Assembly (NCBI GenBank): GCA_027858865.1
Contig: JAQIBW010000031.1
Location: forward strand, 1-21,616
Length of the DNA: 21,616 nt
DNA from: Sulfurimonas sp.
GTDB taxonomy: Bacteria > Campylobacterota > Campylobacteria > Campylobacterales > Sulfurimonadaceae
Direction: 5' to 3'
Shown: piece by piece, positions 8,880-16,203 of the stretch
Layout of the letters: every line of letters begins with the position of its first letter
Position numbering within the stretch: position 1 is the stretch's first letter
Made by a program: the position numbers and the translations under genes
Notes under the pieces: model-generated
Database searches by the model: none
The model's input: only the letters and a program-made list of their open reading frames with translations
What the model was told of the DNA's origin: nothing

Positions 8880-8912
8880 CATTCCCCCATTTTGGTGGAG
8901 TGTTCTTTTTTT
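8880..8912 (+). terminator. Rho-independent terminator after fdhC
   Basis: The arms 8880-8889 and 8893-8902 pair over 10 positions with one G-U and one mismatch around a 3-base loop. They are followed by a T-rich run to 8912. It ends the fdhABC transcript and isolates the fdhD group downstream. Confidence 0.75.
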
Positions 8913-8924
8913 AAACAATTTAAA

Positions 8925-8941
8925 TATGCAAAATTTGCATA
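8925..8941 (+). promoter_or_regulatory. 17-bp palindrome upstream of fdhD, candidate operator
   Basis: The perfect inverted repeat TATGCAAA-A-TTTGCATA sits between the fdhC terminator and the fdhD ribosome site (GAGAGG). It is the most symmetric element in the only gap able to hold the promoter of the fdhD-moeA group. It could bind a regulator such as ModE from the same group, but it does not resemble the E. coli ModE box. Confidence 0.4.
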
Positions 8942-8956
8942 GTTGAGAGGTACAAA

Positions 8957-9745
8957 ATGTCTAATAGCAAATATTTAAAAACAATCATCATCGACAGAGT
9001 AAACGGTGATGAAATCACAGAAATTGAAGATGTAACTATTGAAGAAGCGAGACTAAATGTTTACCTCAATGGTGAAAAAATCATATCTATGATGTGTATA
9101 CCAAAAGATCAAAAGGCTCATGCCATTGGCTTTTTAATGAGCGAAAATGTAATCACTGATATAAGTGATGTTGAATCTATTGAAGTAAGTGAAGACGGTT
9201 TAAGAGTTGATATCAAAGCAGCAGTTGATACAGACTCATTACAAAACCTATATAAAGAAAAAACACTAGTAAGCGGTTGTGGTGGAGGGATTACCGGTAA
9301 TATTGCTGGAAGTCTTGAAATCCCATTTAACCAAACTAATTTTGTGATTAGCTCAAAGACTATCAGCGATGAAGTTAAAAAATTTTACGCCGATAGCGAA
9401 CTATATAGACTAACAGGTTGTGTTCATAAAGCAATGTTGTTTTTAGAAGACTCAAGTATTGTAGATGCAGAAGATATCGGTAGACATAACGCAATAGATA
9501 AAGCTGTAGGCAAGTGTAAAATAGATGGACTTGACACTACAAAATCAGTTTTATTTGTTAGTGGAAGACTTAGTTCTGAAATGGTTGTTAAAGCCGTTAT
9601 GCATAGAATCCCTATAGTTGTATCTAGAACTGCTCCAACATACCTTGGAGTACAAACAGCCAATAAACACGGAATCACCCTCATAGGCTTTGCCAGAGGA
9701 AGAAAAATGAATATCTACACTCATAGTGGAAGAATTCATGGATAA
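8957..9745 (+). CDS. fdhD: Formate dehydrogenase accessory sulfurtransferase FdhD
   Basis: This 262-residue protein moves sulfur from a cysteine desulfurase to the molybdenum cofactor of FdhA; without it the dehydrogenase is inactive. Family motifs include ARLNVYLNGE near the N-terminus, the loop SGCGGG with Cys108, TGCVHKAML near 155, DIGRHNAIDKA near 175, SGRLSSEMV near 200 and SRTAPT near 220. E. coli FdhD has two cysteines in the CxxC loop; only the first is present here, the second position being Gly. Single-Cys versions are, as I recall, common outside enterobacteria. Its stop overlaps the next start by 8 bases (ATGGATAA). Confidence 0.95.
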   Translation: MSNSKYLKTIIIDRVNGDEITEIEDVTIEEARLNVYLNGEKIISMMCIPKDQKAHAIGFLMSENVITDISDVESIEVSEDGLRVDIKAAVDTDSLQNLYKEKTLVSGCGGGITGNIAGSLEIPFNQTNFVISSKTISDEVKKFYADSELYRLTGCVHKAMLFLEDSSIVDAEDIGRHNAIDKAVGKCKIDGLDTTKSVLFVSGRLSSEMVVKAVMHRIPIVVSRTAPTYLGVQTANKHGITLIGFARGRKMNIYTHSGRIHG

Positions 9746-10124
9746 TATACCCAAAATTTTAAAAAAATATCTAAATAAAGATGGAATAATCAATTGTTTA
9801 GATGCTTTTAAATTGGCTAGAGAGTTAAAAATAGACCCAAGTGAAATAGCTGAGCTTACCAAAAAGTATAGTATCAAAATCGACAACTGTGAACTTGGTG
9901 TTTTTGGCAGTAATGATTTTGGTGAGCTAAGAGATGATATATATAAAAAGTTATCTTCAAAAGCTAATCCTGAAAAAAAAGTAGAGTGTAGTGCTGCTTG
10001 GGAAGTAGCTCAAGAATTTTCTTTGAAAAAAGTTGGTTCTACTACTAAAAAAAGTGATATCGAAGTTATATATTGTCAACTTGGGTGTTTTAGAACAAGG
10101 ATTCACCATGGTAGTAAAAGTTAA
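9738..10124 (+). CDS. Small protein with two Cys-bounded helical repeats, function unknown
   Basis: The predicted product has 128 residues. ATG 9738 is chosen because it overlaps the fdhD stop and has GGAAG upstream. The protein consists of two related units of about 40 residues: residues about 18-57 and 84-121. Both follow the plan C-x2-A-[FW]-x-[LV]-A-x-E-[LF], a charged middle, then [IV]-x-[NY]-C-x-L-G-x-F. The first half of each unit looks like a helix-turn-helix. I do not recognise the family by name. Its place between fdhD and modE, overlapping both, points to a role in molybdenum/formate dehydrogenase cofactor work, for example a small regulator or a metal- or sulfur-binding partner. 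That is inference. Confidence 0.8.
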   Translation: MDNIPKILKKYLNKDGIINCLDAFKLARELKIDPSEIAELTKKYSIKIDNCELGVFGSNDFGELRDDIYKKLSSKANPEKKVECSAAWEVAQEFSLKKVGSTTKKSDIEVIYCQLGCFRTRIHHGSKS

Positions 10125-10482
10125 GACTTGGATAGAAGATGACAACGAGCATCTGATCTTTGGCGGTGGTAAAACTCAAATCTTAGAACTCATAGATGAA
10201 ACAGGTTCTATCTCTGAAGCCTCTAAGAGAGTTGGCATGAACTATAAAAAAGCTTGGACTCATATCAAAATACTTCAAGAGTACATTGAAGATGATTTAG
10301 TTGTAGTAAAAAAGGGAAGAGACTCTGGTGGCACTTCGCTAACACCTAAAGCTAAAGAGCTTATAGCCAAATATAAACTCTTAGAAAAAGAAGTTAGAGA
10401 TTTCTCAACTAAGAAATTTGAAGAGATTTTTATGGCAGATGGAGAGATTATTCAGTGTACAGAGGAAAATCAAGATGTATAA
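10108..10482 (+). CDS. modE: ModE-type molybdate-responsive transcriptional regulator, DNA-binding domain only
   Basis: This 124-residue protein matches the N-terminal LysR-like winged-helix domain of ModE: GGGKTQILELIDETGSIS, then SKRVGMNYKKAWTHI (recognition helix region), then a wing with GGTSLTPKA. The C-terminal MOP (molybdate-binding) domains of E. coli ModE are absent; only a short acidic tail follows. Such single-domain ModE proteins occur in Campylobacterota. ATG 10108 has AAGGA upstream and overlaps the preceding gene by 17 bases. Its targets are probably the fdh and wtp genes around it. How it senses Mo or W without a MOP domain is not visible. Confidence 0.9.
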   Translation: MVVKVKTWIEDDNEHLIFGGGKTQILELIDETGSISEASKRVGMNYKKAWTHIKILQEYIEDDLVVVKKGRDSGGTSLTPKAKELIAKYKLLEKEVRDFSTKKFEEIFMADGEIIQCTEENQDV

Positions 10483-11455
10483 ACTAAACTAATTGAATTA
10501 CCCTGAGGCAAATGATTTGTCACTATCAAATACTTTAAGTATTGATCCTTTGAATAGTAATGTAGAGTTTGAGATTTTAAGTAAAAATTTAACATCAAAA
10601 TTCAACTTTTCTTCCCTTCATAGTTTCTCTTTTTCAAAAGAAGGTTTTTTAGGTTTGATGCTCGAGTTGAGTGTAGATATTGCAGTAAGCGTTGGTGAAA
10701 GTGAAGCTGTTGTTAAAGCAGCTGAGCTTTATGAATCTCTAGGTTTTAAGGTTACATATATAAATATTTTACATGATGGAACTATAGACCATAAGGCAAT
10801 TAACTCTCTTAAAGATGAGTATCTATTTTTATCATCATATATCCTCGATACTTTTGTGAAAGTTGATTTGAAAAAGGTTAAAGAGGTTTTTAAAGGAACG
10901 GTTATATCAAATATATCAGCAACACTAGATGCTACTGATTGCGACGCAACGTACTTTGATGTTTACAAACTTAGTGGTTATTTTACACATTCTGTATTGC
11001 TTCATAATGAACTCTTAAAAGAGCAAAACTTAGCGAGCATAGATACAGTAGGCTTAAAACTAATCTCAGATGCTGTAAATAAAGACATAGAACTCATCTC
11101 TTGTAAAGATGAGTTTATCAAGATTTTAGCAGAGACTCTAAAAGATGATTTTATCTTCTTTGTAGATGCAGACTCAACACTTAAGAATGTTGTGCATTTT
11201 GGACTTAAAGGCATCAAAGCAAGAGAAGTGATTAGAAATTTAAGTCTCTCAAATATCTATGTAACAAATGGAGAAGGATGTTCTTTGGGCCTTTCACGCC
11301 CCTCTAGAATAATCAAAGCTATGGGTTATACAGAGTTGCAAAGTAGACAGGCTTTATCTCTGTCTTTTTGCAAAAATTTAAGTAGTGATGAAATTCTCGA
11401 TGTTGTTTCAAAAATAGGGAAATCATACAGACAAATAAAGGCTTTACATGAATAA
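10475..11455 (+). CDS. Shortened cysteine-desulfurase-like protein (PLP fold type I), with an in-frame TAA at codon 6
   Basis: The frame has 326 codons from an ATG at 10475, which has AGAGGA upstream and overlaps the modE stop. TAA is codon 6 (10490-10492); the frame then continues from TTG 10493. The C-terminal half resembles NifS/IscS. D-x7-K-x2-G around Lys165 aligns with the PLP lysine motif, though the usual preceding His is Tyr. GEGCSLGLSRPS with Cys269 aligns with the sulfur-carrying Cys loop, and a C-terminal helix pattern of the family follows. It is about 75 residues shorter than IscS, mostly in the N-terminal half. Standing in the fdhD-modE-moeA group it may supply sulfur to FdhD. 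If the TAA stops translation, only a five-residue peptide is made unless TTG 10493 is used, for which no ribosome site is seen. Confidence 0.65.
10490..10492 (+). other. In-frame TAA at codon 6 of the desulfurase-like gene
   Basis: The codons read AAC TAA TTG, in the frame of both the ATG with the good ribosome site at 10475 and the long open frame after it. Confidence 0.85.
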
Positions 11456-12677
11456 GTATTTAGATTTTAAAGATGCTGTTTCTTTGTCACTTGATATTGC
11501 AGAGGTTACTAGCATCCAAGAGATAGCTCATATTGAGGATTCTATTGGAAGAGTTTTGGCACAAGATATTGTTTGTCTTAAAAACCTTCCTTCTTTTAAC
11601 AACTCTGCTATGGACGGCTTTGCTATAAAAGCTACAGATGCAGGCAAGAGACTAAAAGTTATAAAAACAATCTTAGCCGGTGAAAACTCAGATGAATGCT
11701 TAAAAGATAACGAGTGCTATAAAATAATGACAGGAGCGAAAGTTCCTGATGATGCGGACACTATTATCCCGATAGAAAATGTTATTGACTATAAAAATGA
11801 TGTAGTCACTATTAAAGAAAATGTAGTAAAAAACTCATGTCTAAGATTTAAAGGTGAAGAAAAAGTTTTAGAAGATGTGTTGTTTAAAAGGAGCGAAGTT
11901 GTTACATCGGCAATGGTTGCGATATTAGCTTCTCAGGGCATAACTATGCTACCTCTTTACAAGAAGCTAAACATTGCTGTTGTATCTACTGGAAATGAAT
12001 TAAAAGAGCCATGGGAGAGTGCTAGTGAAGATGAAATTTATAACTGTAACTCTTACGCAATCATTTCACTCTTAAAAGAGAAAGGTTTTGATGCGACTTA
12101 TACAGGTGTAATACCAGACTCATTAGAAAAATCCATAGCGTACGTTGGTGAGCTTAAAAGTTATGACTTAATCATTACAACAGGTGGTATTTCTATGGGA
12201 GATGCAGACTTTATGGCAGAAGCATTTCAAAGTAATGGTTTAGATATAGCATTTCACGGTGTAAATATCAAACCTGGTCGTCCTATCATGATGGGAAAAA
12301 TGGAAAATACTTTCGTTATGTGTTTACCGGGAAATCCTCTAACTGCTATGGTTAATATGCATCTTTTTGCACTTCCTGTTCTTCATAAGATGCAAGGCTC
12401 GTCGTGCATTCATCATGACATAGACATCGCTAAAAATATCAAGAGTTTTAAAACAAAAGCAGGTCGTGTAAATGTTGTACTTGGATTTTATAGAAATGGA
12501 GAATACAGAGTAACTCAAGATAATAAATATGGCTCAGGAATGATTACAGTCTTGCATGATAGTAATTGTATTCTTGTAACAAAAAAATCAACGGATTCAG
12601 TTTCACAGCAGCAAATAGTCAAGGTAATTAAATTTAATTGCTTATATACAAAAGATCAAATTGATCTATTTAACTAG
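11448..12677 (+). CDS. moeA: Molybdopterin molybdotransferase MoeA
   Basis: This 409-residue enzyme inserts molybdate (or tungstate) into adenylylated molybdopterin. Family motifs are PSFNNSAMDGFA (about residues 48-60), MTGAKVPDDADTIIP near 97-111, STGNEL near 183, TTGGISMGDADF near 245-256, GVNIKPGRPIMMGK near 270-284 and CLPGNPLTAMV near 292-302. A C-terminal domain IV completes the usual length. Its ATG overlaps the stop of the desulfurase-like gene by 8 bases (ATGAATAA), so its translation may depend on ribosomes reaching that stop. If the TAA at 10490 is real, moeA output could suffer. Confidence 0.95.
   Translation: MNKYLDFKDAVSLSLDIAEVTSIQEIAHIEDSIGRVLAQDIVCLKNLPSFNNSAMDGFAIKATDAGKRLKVIKTILAGENSDECLKDNECYKIMTGAKVPDDADTIIPIENVIDYKNDVVTIKENVVKNSCLRFKGEEKVLEDVLFKRSEVVTSAMVAILASQGITMLPLYKKLNIAVVSTGNELKEPWESASEDEIYNCNSYAIISLLKEKGFDATYTGVIPDSLEKSIAYVGELKSYDLIITTGGISMGDADFMAEAFQSNGLDIAFHGVNIKPGRPIMMGKMENTFVMCLPGNPLTAMVNMHLFALPVLHKMQGSSCIHHDIDIAKNIKSFKTKAGRVNVVLGFYRNGEYRVTQDNKYGSGMITVLHDSNCILVTKKSTDSVSQQQIVKVIKFNCLYTKDQIDLFN
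12653..12667 (+). promoter_or_regulatory. 15-bp palindrome at the moeA end, upstream of wtpA
   Basis: AGATCAA-A-TTGATCT lies in the last moeA codons, 21 bases before the wtpA start. It could be an operator for the transporter genes or a weak hairpin; it has no T-tract, so it is not a terminator. A second AT-only palindrome (12626-12639) lies just upstream and may be chance. Confidence 0.3.
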
Positions 12678-12688
12678 GGAGAAAGAAA

Positions 12689-13648
12689 ATGAATAAAAGA
12701 ATAGTACTAAGTATGGGCTTAAGCGCCCTATTGGCTTCTAGCATATTGGCACAAGAAAAAATAGCTGTATTTCATGCTGGTAGTTTAGCAGTTCCATTTG
12801 CAGATATAGAAAAAGCATTTGAGGCTAAATATCCTCAGTATGATGTACAAAGAGAAGCTAGTGGAAGCAGAGCTGCTGCTAGAAAAATCTCCGAGATTGG
12901 TAAAGCTGCTGACGTAATGGCAAGTGCTGACTATAATGTAATCGATAATCTGCTTATCCCAAATCATGCAAAGTTCAATGCTCAGTTTGCAACTAATGAG
13001 ATGGCAATAGCCTATACATCAAAAGCAAAATATGCAAATGAAATCAATGCACAAAACTGGCCGGAAATATTTCTAAGAGATGGAGTTAAGGTTGGACATT
13101 CAAATCCAAATATGGATCCATGTGGATATAGATCTATATTAGTAACAAAATTGGCAGAGGAACACTATAAGATTCCAGGTTTTTTTAAAAAACTTTTTGG
13201 ATACGGCAACTCATATAAAGTCGGTGATGAAGATAGAAAAAAAGTAATCGTTAGACCAAAGGAGACAGATTTACTTGGACTTATCGAAGCTAATGCTTAT
13301 GATTATCTCTATATCTACAAATCAGTTGCAAAGCAGCATGGTCTAAACTATATCACTCTTCCAAAACAGATATCTCTAAAAGATAATGAGTTTATAGACT
13401 TCTATAAAACTGTCTCATTTGACATCAATGGGAAAAAACCTGGTCAATTTATCACAAAAAAAGGTGCAGCTATGGTTTACGGTATCACGGTTGCACAAAA
13501 TAAAAAGTCACCTGCGAACAAAGAAGGTGCAATCAAGTTTGTAAACTTTGTACTTTCAGACGAAGGTCAAACAATCATGATTAAAAATGGTCAGGGAGTT
13601 ATCTCTCCTGCTAAGATTACAGGGGATGCTTCCATAATAGGAAAGTAA
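12689..13648 (+). CDS. wtpA: Tungstate/molybdate-binding periplasmic protein, WtpA type
   Basis: This 319-residue protein has a Sec signal peptide (Lys-Arg start, hydrophobic core, cleavage after SILA near residue 21). The mature part opens with VFHAGSLAVPF and has the GSRAAARKI and DVMASADYNVI motifs. These mark the WtpA/archaeal-ModA class of class III oxyanion-binding proteins rather than the E. coli ModA class. The Asp in NPNMDPCGYRS and the Glu in RPKETDLLGLIE fit the residues that this class uses to ligate the oxyanion. Whether Mo or W is preferred cannot be read from the sequence. The ribosome site AGGGAGAAAG precedes the ATG 11 bases after moeA. Confidence 0.9.
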   Translation: MNKRIVLSMGLSALLASSILAQEKIAVFHAGSLAVPFADIEKAFEAKYPQYDVQREASGSRAAARKISEIGKAADVMASADYNVIDNLLIPNHAKFNAQFATNEMAIAYTSKAKYANEINAQNWPEIFLRDGVKVGHSNPNMDPCGYRSILVTKLAEEHYKIPGFFKKLFGYGNSYKVGDEDRKKVIVRPKETDLLGLIEANAYDYLYIYKSVAKQHGLNYITLPKQISLKDNEFIDFYKTVSFDINGKKPGQFITKKGAAMVYGITVAQNKKSPANKEGAIKFVNFVLSDEGQTIMIKNGQGVISPAKITGDASIIGK

Positions 13649-13654
13649 AATAAA

Positions 13655-14641
13655 ATGGACTACTTAAAAATACAAAACTTATCTAGTAACACTGGTAACT
13701 TTTTACTTAACAATATAAACTTAGACATACAGAAGAATGAATATTTTGTTCTTCTTGGTCAAAGTGGAAGTGGAAAGACTATGTTGCTAGAGACTATTGC
13801 CGGATTAAACCCATGTAGTGGAAACATAATTTATAAAGGTAATGACATCTCTCTAATACCGACAGAGAAGAGAGAAATAGGTTTTGTATATCAAGACTTT
13901 GCGCTATTTCCAAATCTAAATGTGGAAGAGAATATTAGGTTTTCTCAAAAATATAAAAATATAGAAGATGCAGATGAACTATTTAAAGATATCGTAGATT
14001 TTTTAAAACTGGAGAATCTACTTGAACGTTCAACTCAGGACTTAAGCGGTGGGGAAAAGCAACGTATAGCGATAGCTAGAGCTCTATTTTCAAGACCTAA
14101 GATACTACTTTTGGATGAACCGTTAAGTGCTATTGATCCAACGTTTAGAAATGCGATTATGAAGAGTTTAAAAGATATTCATAGAAGATATGACGTTATT
14201 ACTATACATGTAACTCACAACTTTAGAGAGGCTTCTTATTTAGCCGATAAAATCGCAATTATAATGGATGGAGAGATTAAACAAGTTGGAGATGCAAAAG
14301 ATGTTTTAAACCAACCAGCTAATATAGAAGTGGCAAAATTCTTAGGTTTTAAGAATATTTTTCCGGCAAAAATGCTAGGATACGAATCTTCTTCAAAAGT
14401 ATACTCGGTGGATCCAAATATTATAAGAGTAGCTAAAAATGGCGAACTAAAAACTGACTATGTTTTTGAGGGAGTTGTAGATGAGTGTATGGGAATAGTT
14501 GATCACTACAAACTTTTTGTAAAAGTCAAACAACATCAGTTTTTTATAAAAATCTTAAAAAGAGACTATGAAGGATGTTATGCGGATAGAACGAAGATAA
14601 TCCAAATAGGATTTGATAAAAAAGACATCAGTTTCATCTAG
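13655..14641 (+). CDS. wtpC: Molybdate/tungstate ABC transporter ATP-binding protein
   Basis: This 328-residue ATPase has Walker A GQSGSGKT (about residues 35-42), the Q-loop in YQDFALFP, the signature LSGGEKQR near 131, Walker B ILLLDEP near 151 and the H-switch in HVTHN near 184. Beyond residue 230 lies a C-terminal TOBE-like domain of about 90 residues that may bind the oxyanion and regulate transport. It begins 6 bases after the wtpA stop. Its membrane partner is the permease gene at 16204, after the porin gene. Confidence 0.9.
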   Translation: MDYLKIQNLSSNTGNFLLNNINLDIQKNEYFVLLGQSGSGKTMLLETIAGLNPCSGNIIYKGNDISLIPTEKREIGFVYQDFALFPNLNVEENIRFSQKYKNIEDADELFKDIVDFLKLENLLERSTQDLSGGEKQRIAIARALFSRPKILLLDEPLSAIDPTFRNAIMKSLKDIHRRYDVITIHVTHNFREASYLADKIAIIMDGEIKQVGDAKDVLNQPANIEVAKFLGFKNIFPAKMLGYESSSKVYSVDPNIIRVAKNGELKTDYVFEGVVDECMGIVDHYKLFVKVKQHQFFIKILKRDYEGCYADRTKIIQIGFDKKDISFI

Positions 14642-14646
14642 ATTGC

Positions 14647-14667
14647 TAAGTATTATTACTTAAGTAA
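14647..14667 (+). promoter_or_regulatory. Overlapping inverted repeats between wtpC and the porin gene
   Basis: TAAGTA (14647-14652) pairs with TACTTA (14657-14662), and the second arm is part of a perfect 12-bp palindrome TTACTTAAGTAA (14656-14667). The same half-site thus occurs three times in alternating orientation. It lies upstream of the porin ribosome site (AAAAAAGGA). An operator or alternative hairpin is possible. No T-tract follows. Confidence 0.35.
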
Positions 14668-14690
14668 ACAACAACAAAAAAGGAAATAAA

Positions 14691-16169
14691 ATGAAAAAAA
14701 CAACAACTAACGTGGGTCTCTTAGTAAGTGCCTTAGTATTATCAACGAGCATGTACGCAGCAGACGAAGCACCAAAACAAGCATTAAAAACAAACTATCA
14801 AATGGTTTATAATGAAAAGCCAGGAACTGTAGATAACTTTACAGATATGTTTTCAGAAGGTAAATTCTATGGACGTATACGTTCTAACACTTTTTACTAT
14901 GCGTGGGAAAAAGAGAATGCAAGTCAAAGCACTCATATAGCTAGTGGTCTTGGCGGATCAGTAGTCTATAAAAGTGCTACTTTGTCTGATTTTGATTTTA
15001 CGGCAGGTCTCTACTATTCACAAGCATTTTTTGATGATAGCAGTGACCCTGTAGACCGTTTAAAGCCTGCTAAAGATATTCTTAGCAGATTTGACTATAC
15101 CAATACAGGAAACAAGTCTATGGCTGTTTTAGGACAGGCATACATTCGTTACCAAGGTTTACCAAACACAGAGATACTATTAGGTCGTCAAATGGTTGAG
15201 ACTTTTTATACAAAATCAAATGATACTAAAATGATTCCAAATACATTTGATGGTGTAGTAATTGCAACAAAAGCGATTCCAGATACTGCTATAAAACTAG
15301 GATATCTAGCAGAGCAAAAGCTACGTGATCATACTCAGTCACACTCTACTCTTATGTATGGTGACAGCAACTCTTCTTCATCTAATAATCCTGCGTGGAG
15401 TGAAAATGATGATACTGCGATGCACAAAGGTCTTACATATACTAATCTAAAAGCTGCCGGAGTAAGCACAGATGCTCCTCTTATTGTAGGTGATGTACAT
15501 AATAAATCTATAAAGAACTTAAAACTTGATGCTTCATTTTACGCCGTACCTGACTTAGTATCTGAAGTAATGGCAGAAGCAAACTATAAAATAGAAATGA
15601 ATGGTTTTTCTCTATCACCTGGGGTTCGTTACATCAAACAGTTTGACAATGGTGGTGGTGCGATTGGTGGGGCAACTTACAAAGGAACACTCGCCGGAGT
15701 AAGTGGAGAAAGTGGTGGATATAAGAATGCTGATTCACTAGACTCTCAGATGATAGCTGCTCGTTTGGTAGCAAAATTTAATGTTTATAAACTAAACCTA
15801 GGTTATTCACAGGTGCTTGATGAAGCTGACCTAATTACTCCATGGCGTGGATTTCCGACATCAGGATATACTCGTTCTATGGCTCGTTACAACTGGATGG
15901 CTAATACTAAAAGTTACCGTGTTGAGCTAGTACGTAATGCAAACAAAAAAGGTGTTTACACTGATATGTTTATACAGATGTCAATACTGCACACAGATGC
16001 AGATGAGGCTAAAGGCTACTTTGATGAAAACTACTACTATGTTGGATTTGTACAAAATATTCCAAGCTTTAAAGATTTACAATGGCGTCTAAGACTAGGA
16101 TATAACGATACAGAGAAGGTAGATGCAGATAGTTTAGACGGACGTTTTGAGCTTAACTACCTGTTTTAA
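14691..16169 (+). CDS. Outer membrane porin, OprD-like Campylobacterota type
   Basis: This 492-residue protein has an N-terminal signal peptide (MKKTTTN start, cleavage after about residue 23 at MYA). It is otherwise a beta-barrel: alternating aromatic and polar residues, many Tyr/Gly turns, and a C-terminal strand ending in Phe (FELNYLF). It belongs to the large porin family of Sulfurimonas, Wolinella and relatives (OprD-like), judged by general resemblance. Its place between the transporter ATPase and permease genes, with short gaps on both sides, suggests that it supplies the oxyanion pathway across the outer membrane. It could also be a general porin that landed there. Confidence 0.85.
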   Translation: MKKTTTNVGLLVSALVLSTSMYAADEAPKQALKTNYQMVYNEKPGTVDNFTDMFSEGKFYGRIRSNTFYYAWEKENASQSTHIASGLGGSVVYKSATLSDFDFTAGLYYSQAFFDDSSDPVDRLKPAKDILSRFDYTNTGNKSMAVLGQAYIRYQGLPNTEILLGRQMVETFYTKSNDTKMIPNTFDGVVIATKAIPDTAIKLGYLAEQKLRDHTQSHSTLMYGDSNSSSSNNPAWSENDDTAMHKGLTYTNLKAAGVSTDAPLIVGDVHNKSIKNLKLDASFYAVPDLVSEVMAEANYKIEMNGFSLSPGVRYIKQFDNGGGAIGGATYKGTLAGVSGESGGYKNADSLDSQMIAARLVAKFNVYKLNLGYSQVLDEADLITPWRGFPTSGYTRSMARYNWMANTKSYRVELVRNANKKGVYTDMFIQMSILHTDADEAKGYFDENYYYVGFVQNIPSFKDLQWRLRLGYNDTEKVDADSLDGRFELNYLF

Positions 16170-16203
16170 TCAAGAGAGTAAAAAAGAGTAAGAAGGCAAT
16201 ACA

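Noticed and set aside
10475..11455. Selenocysteine synthase (SelA), suggested by the nearby UGA gene
   Set aside because: The C-terminal GEGCSLGLSRPS loop and the pattern around Lys165 fit NifS/IscS rather than SelA, and the protein is too short for SelA.
12626..12639. AATTAAATTTAATT palindrome as an operator
   Set aside because: It lies inside moeA coding sequence and consists only of A and T in AT-rich DNA, so chance is the simplest explanation.
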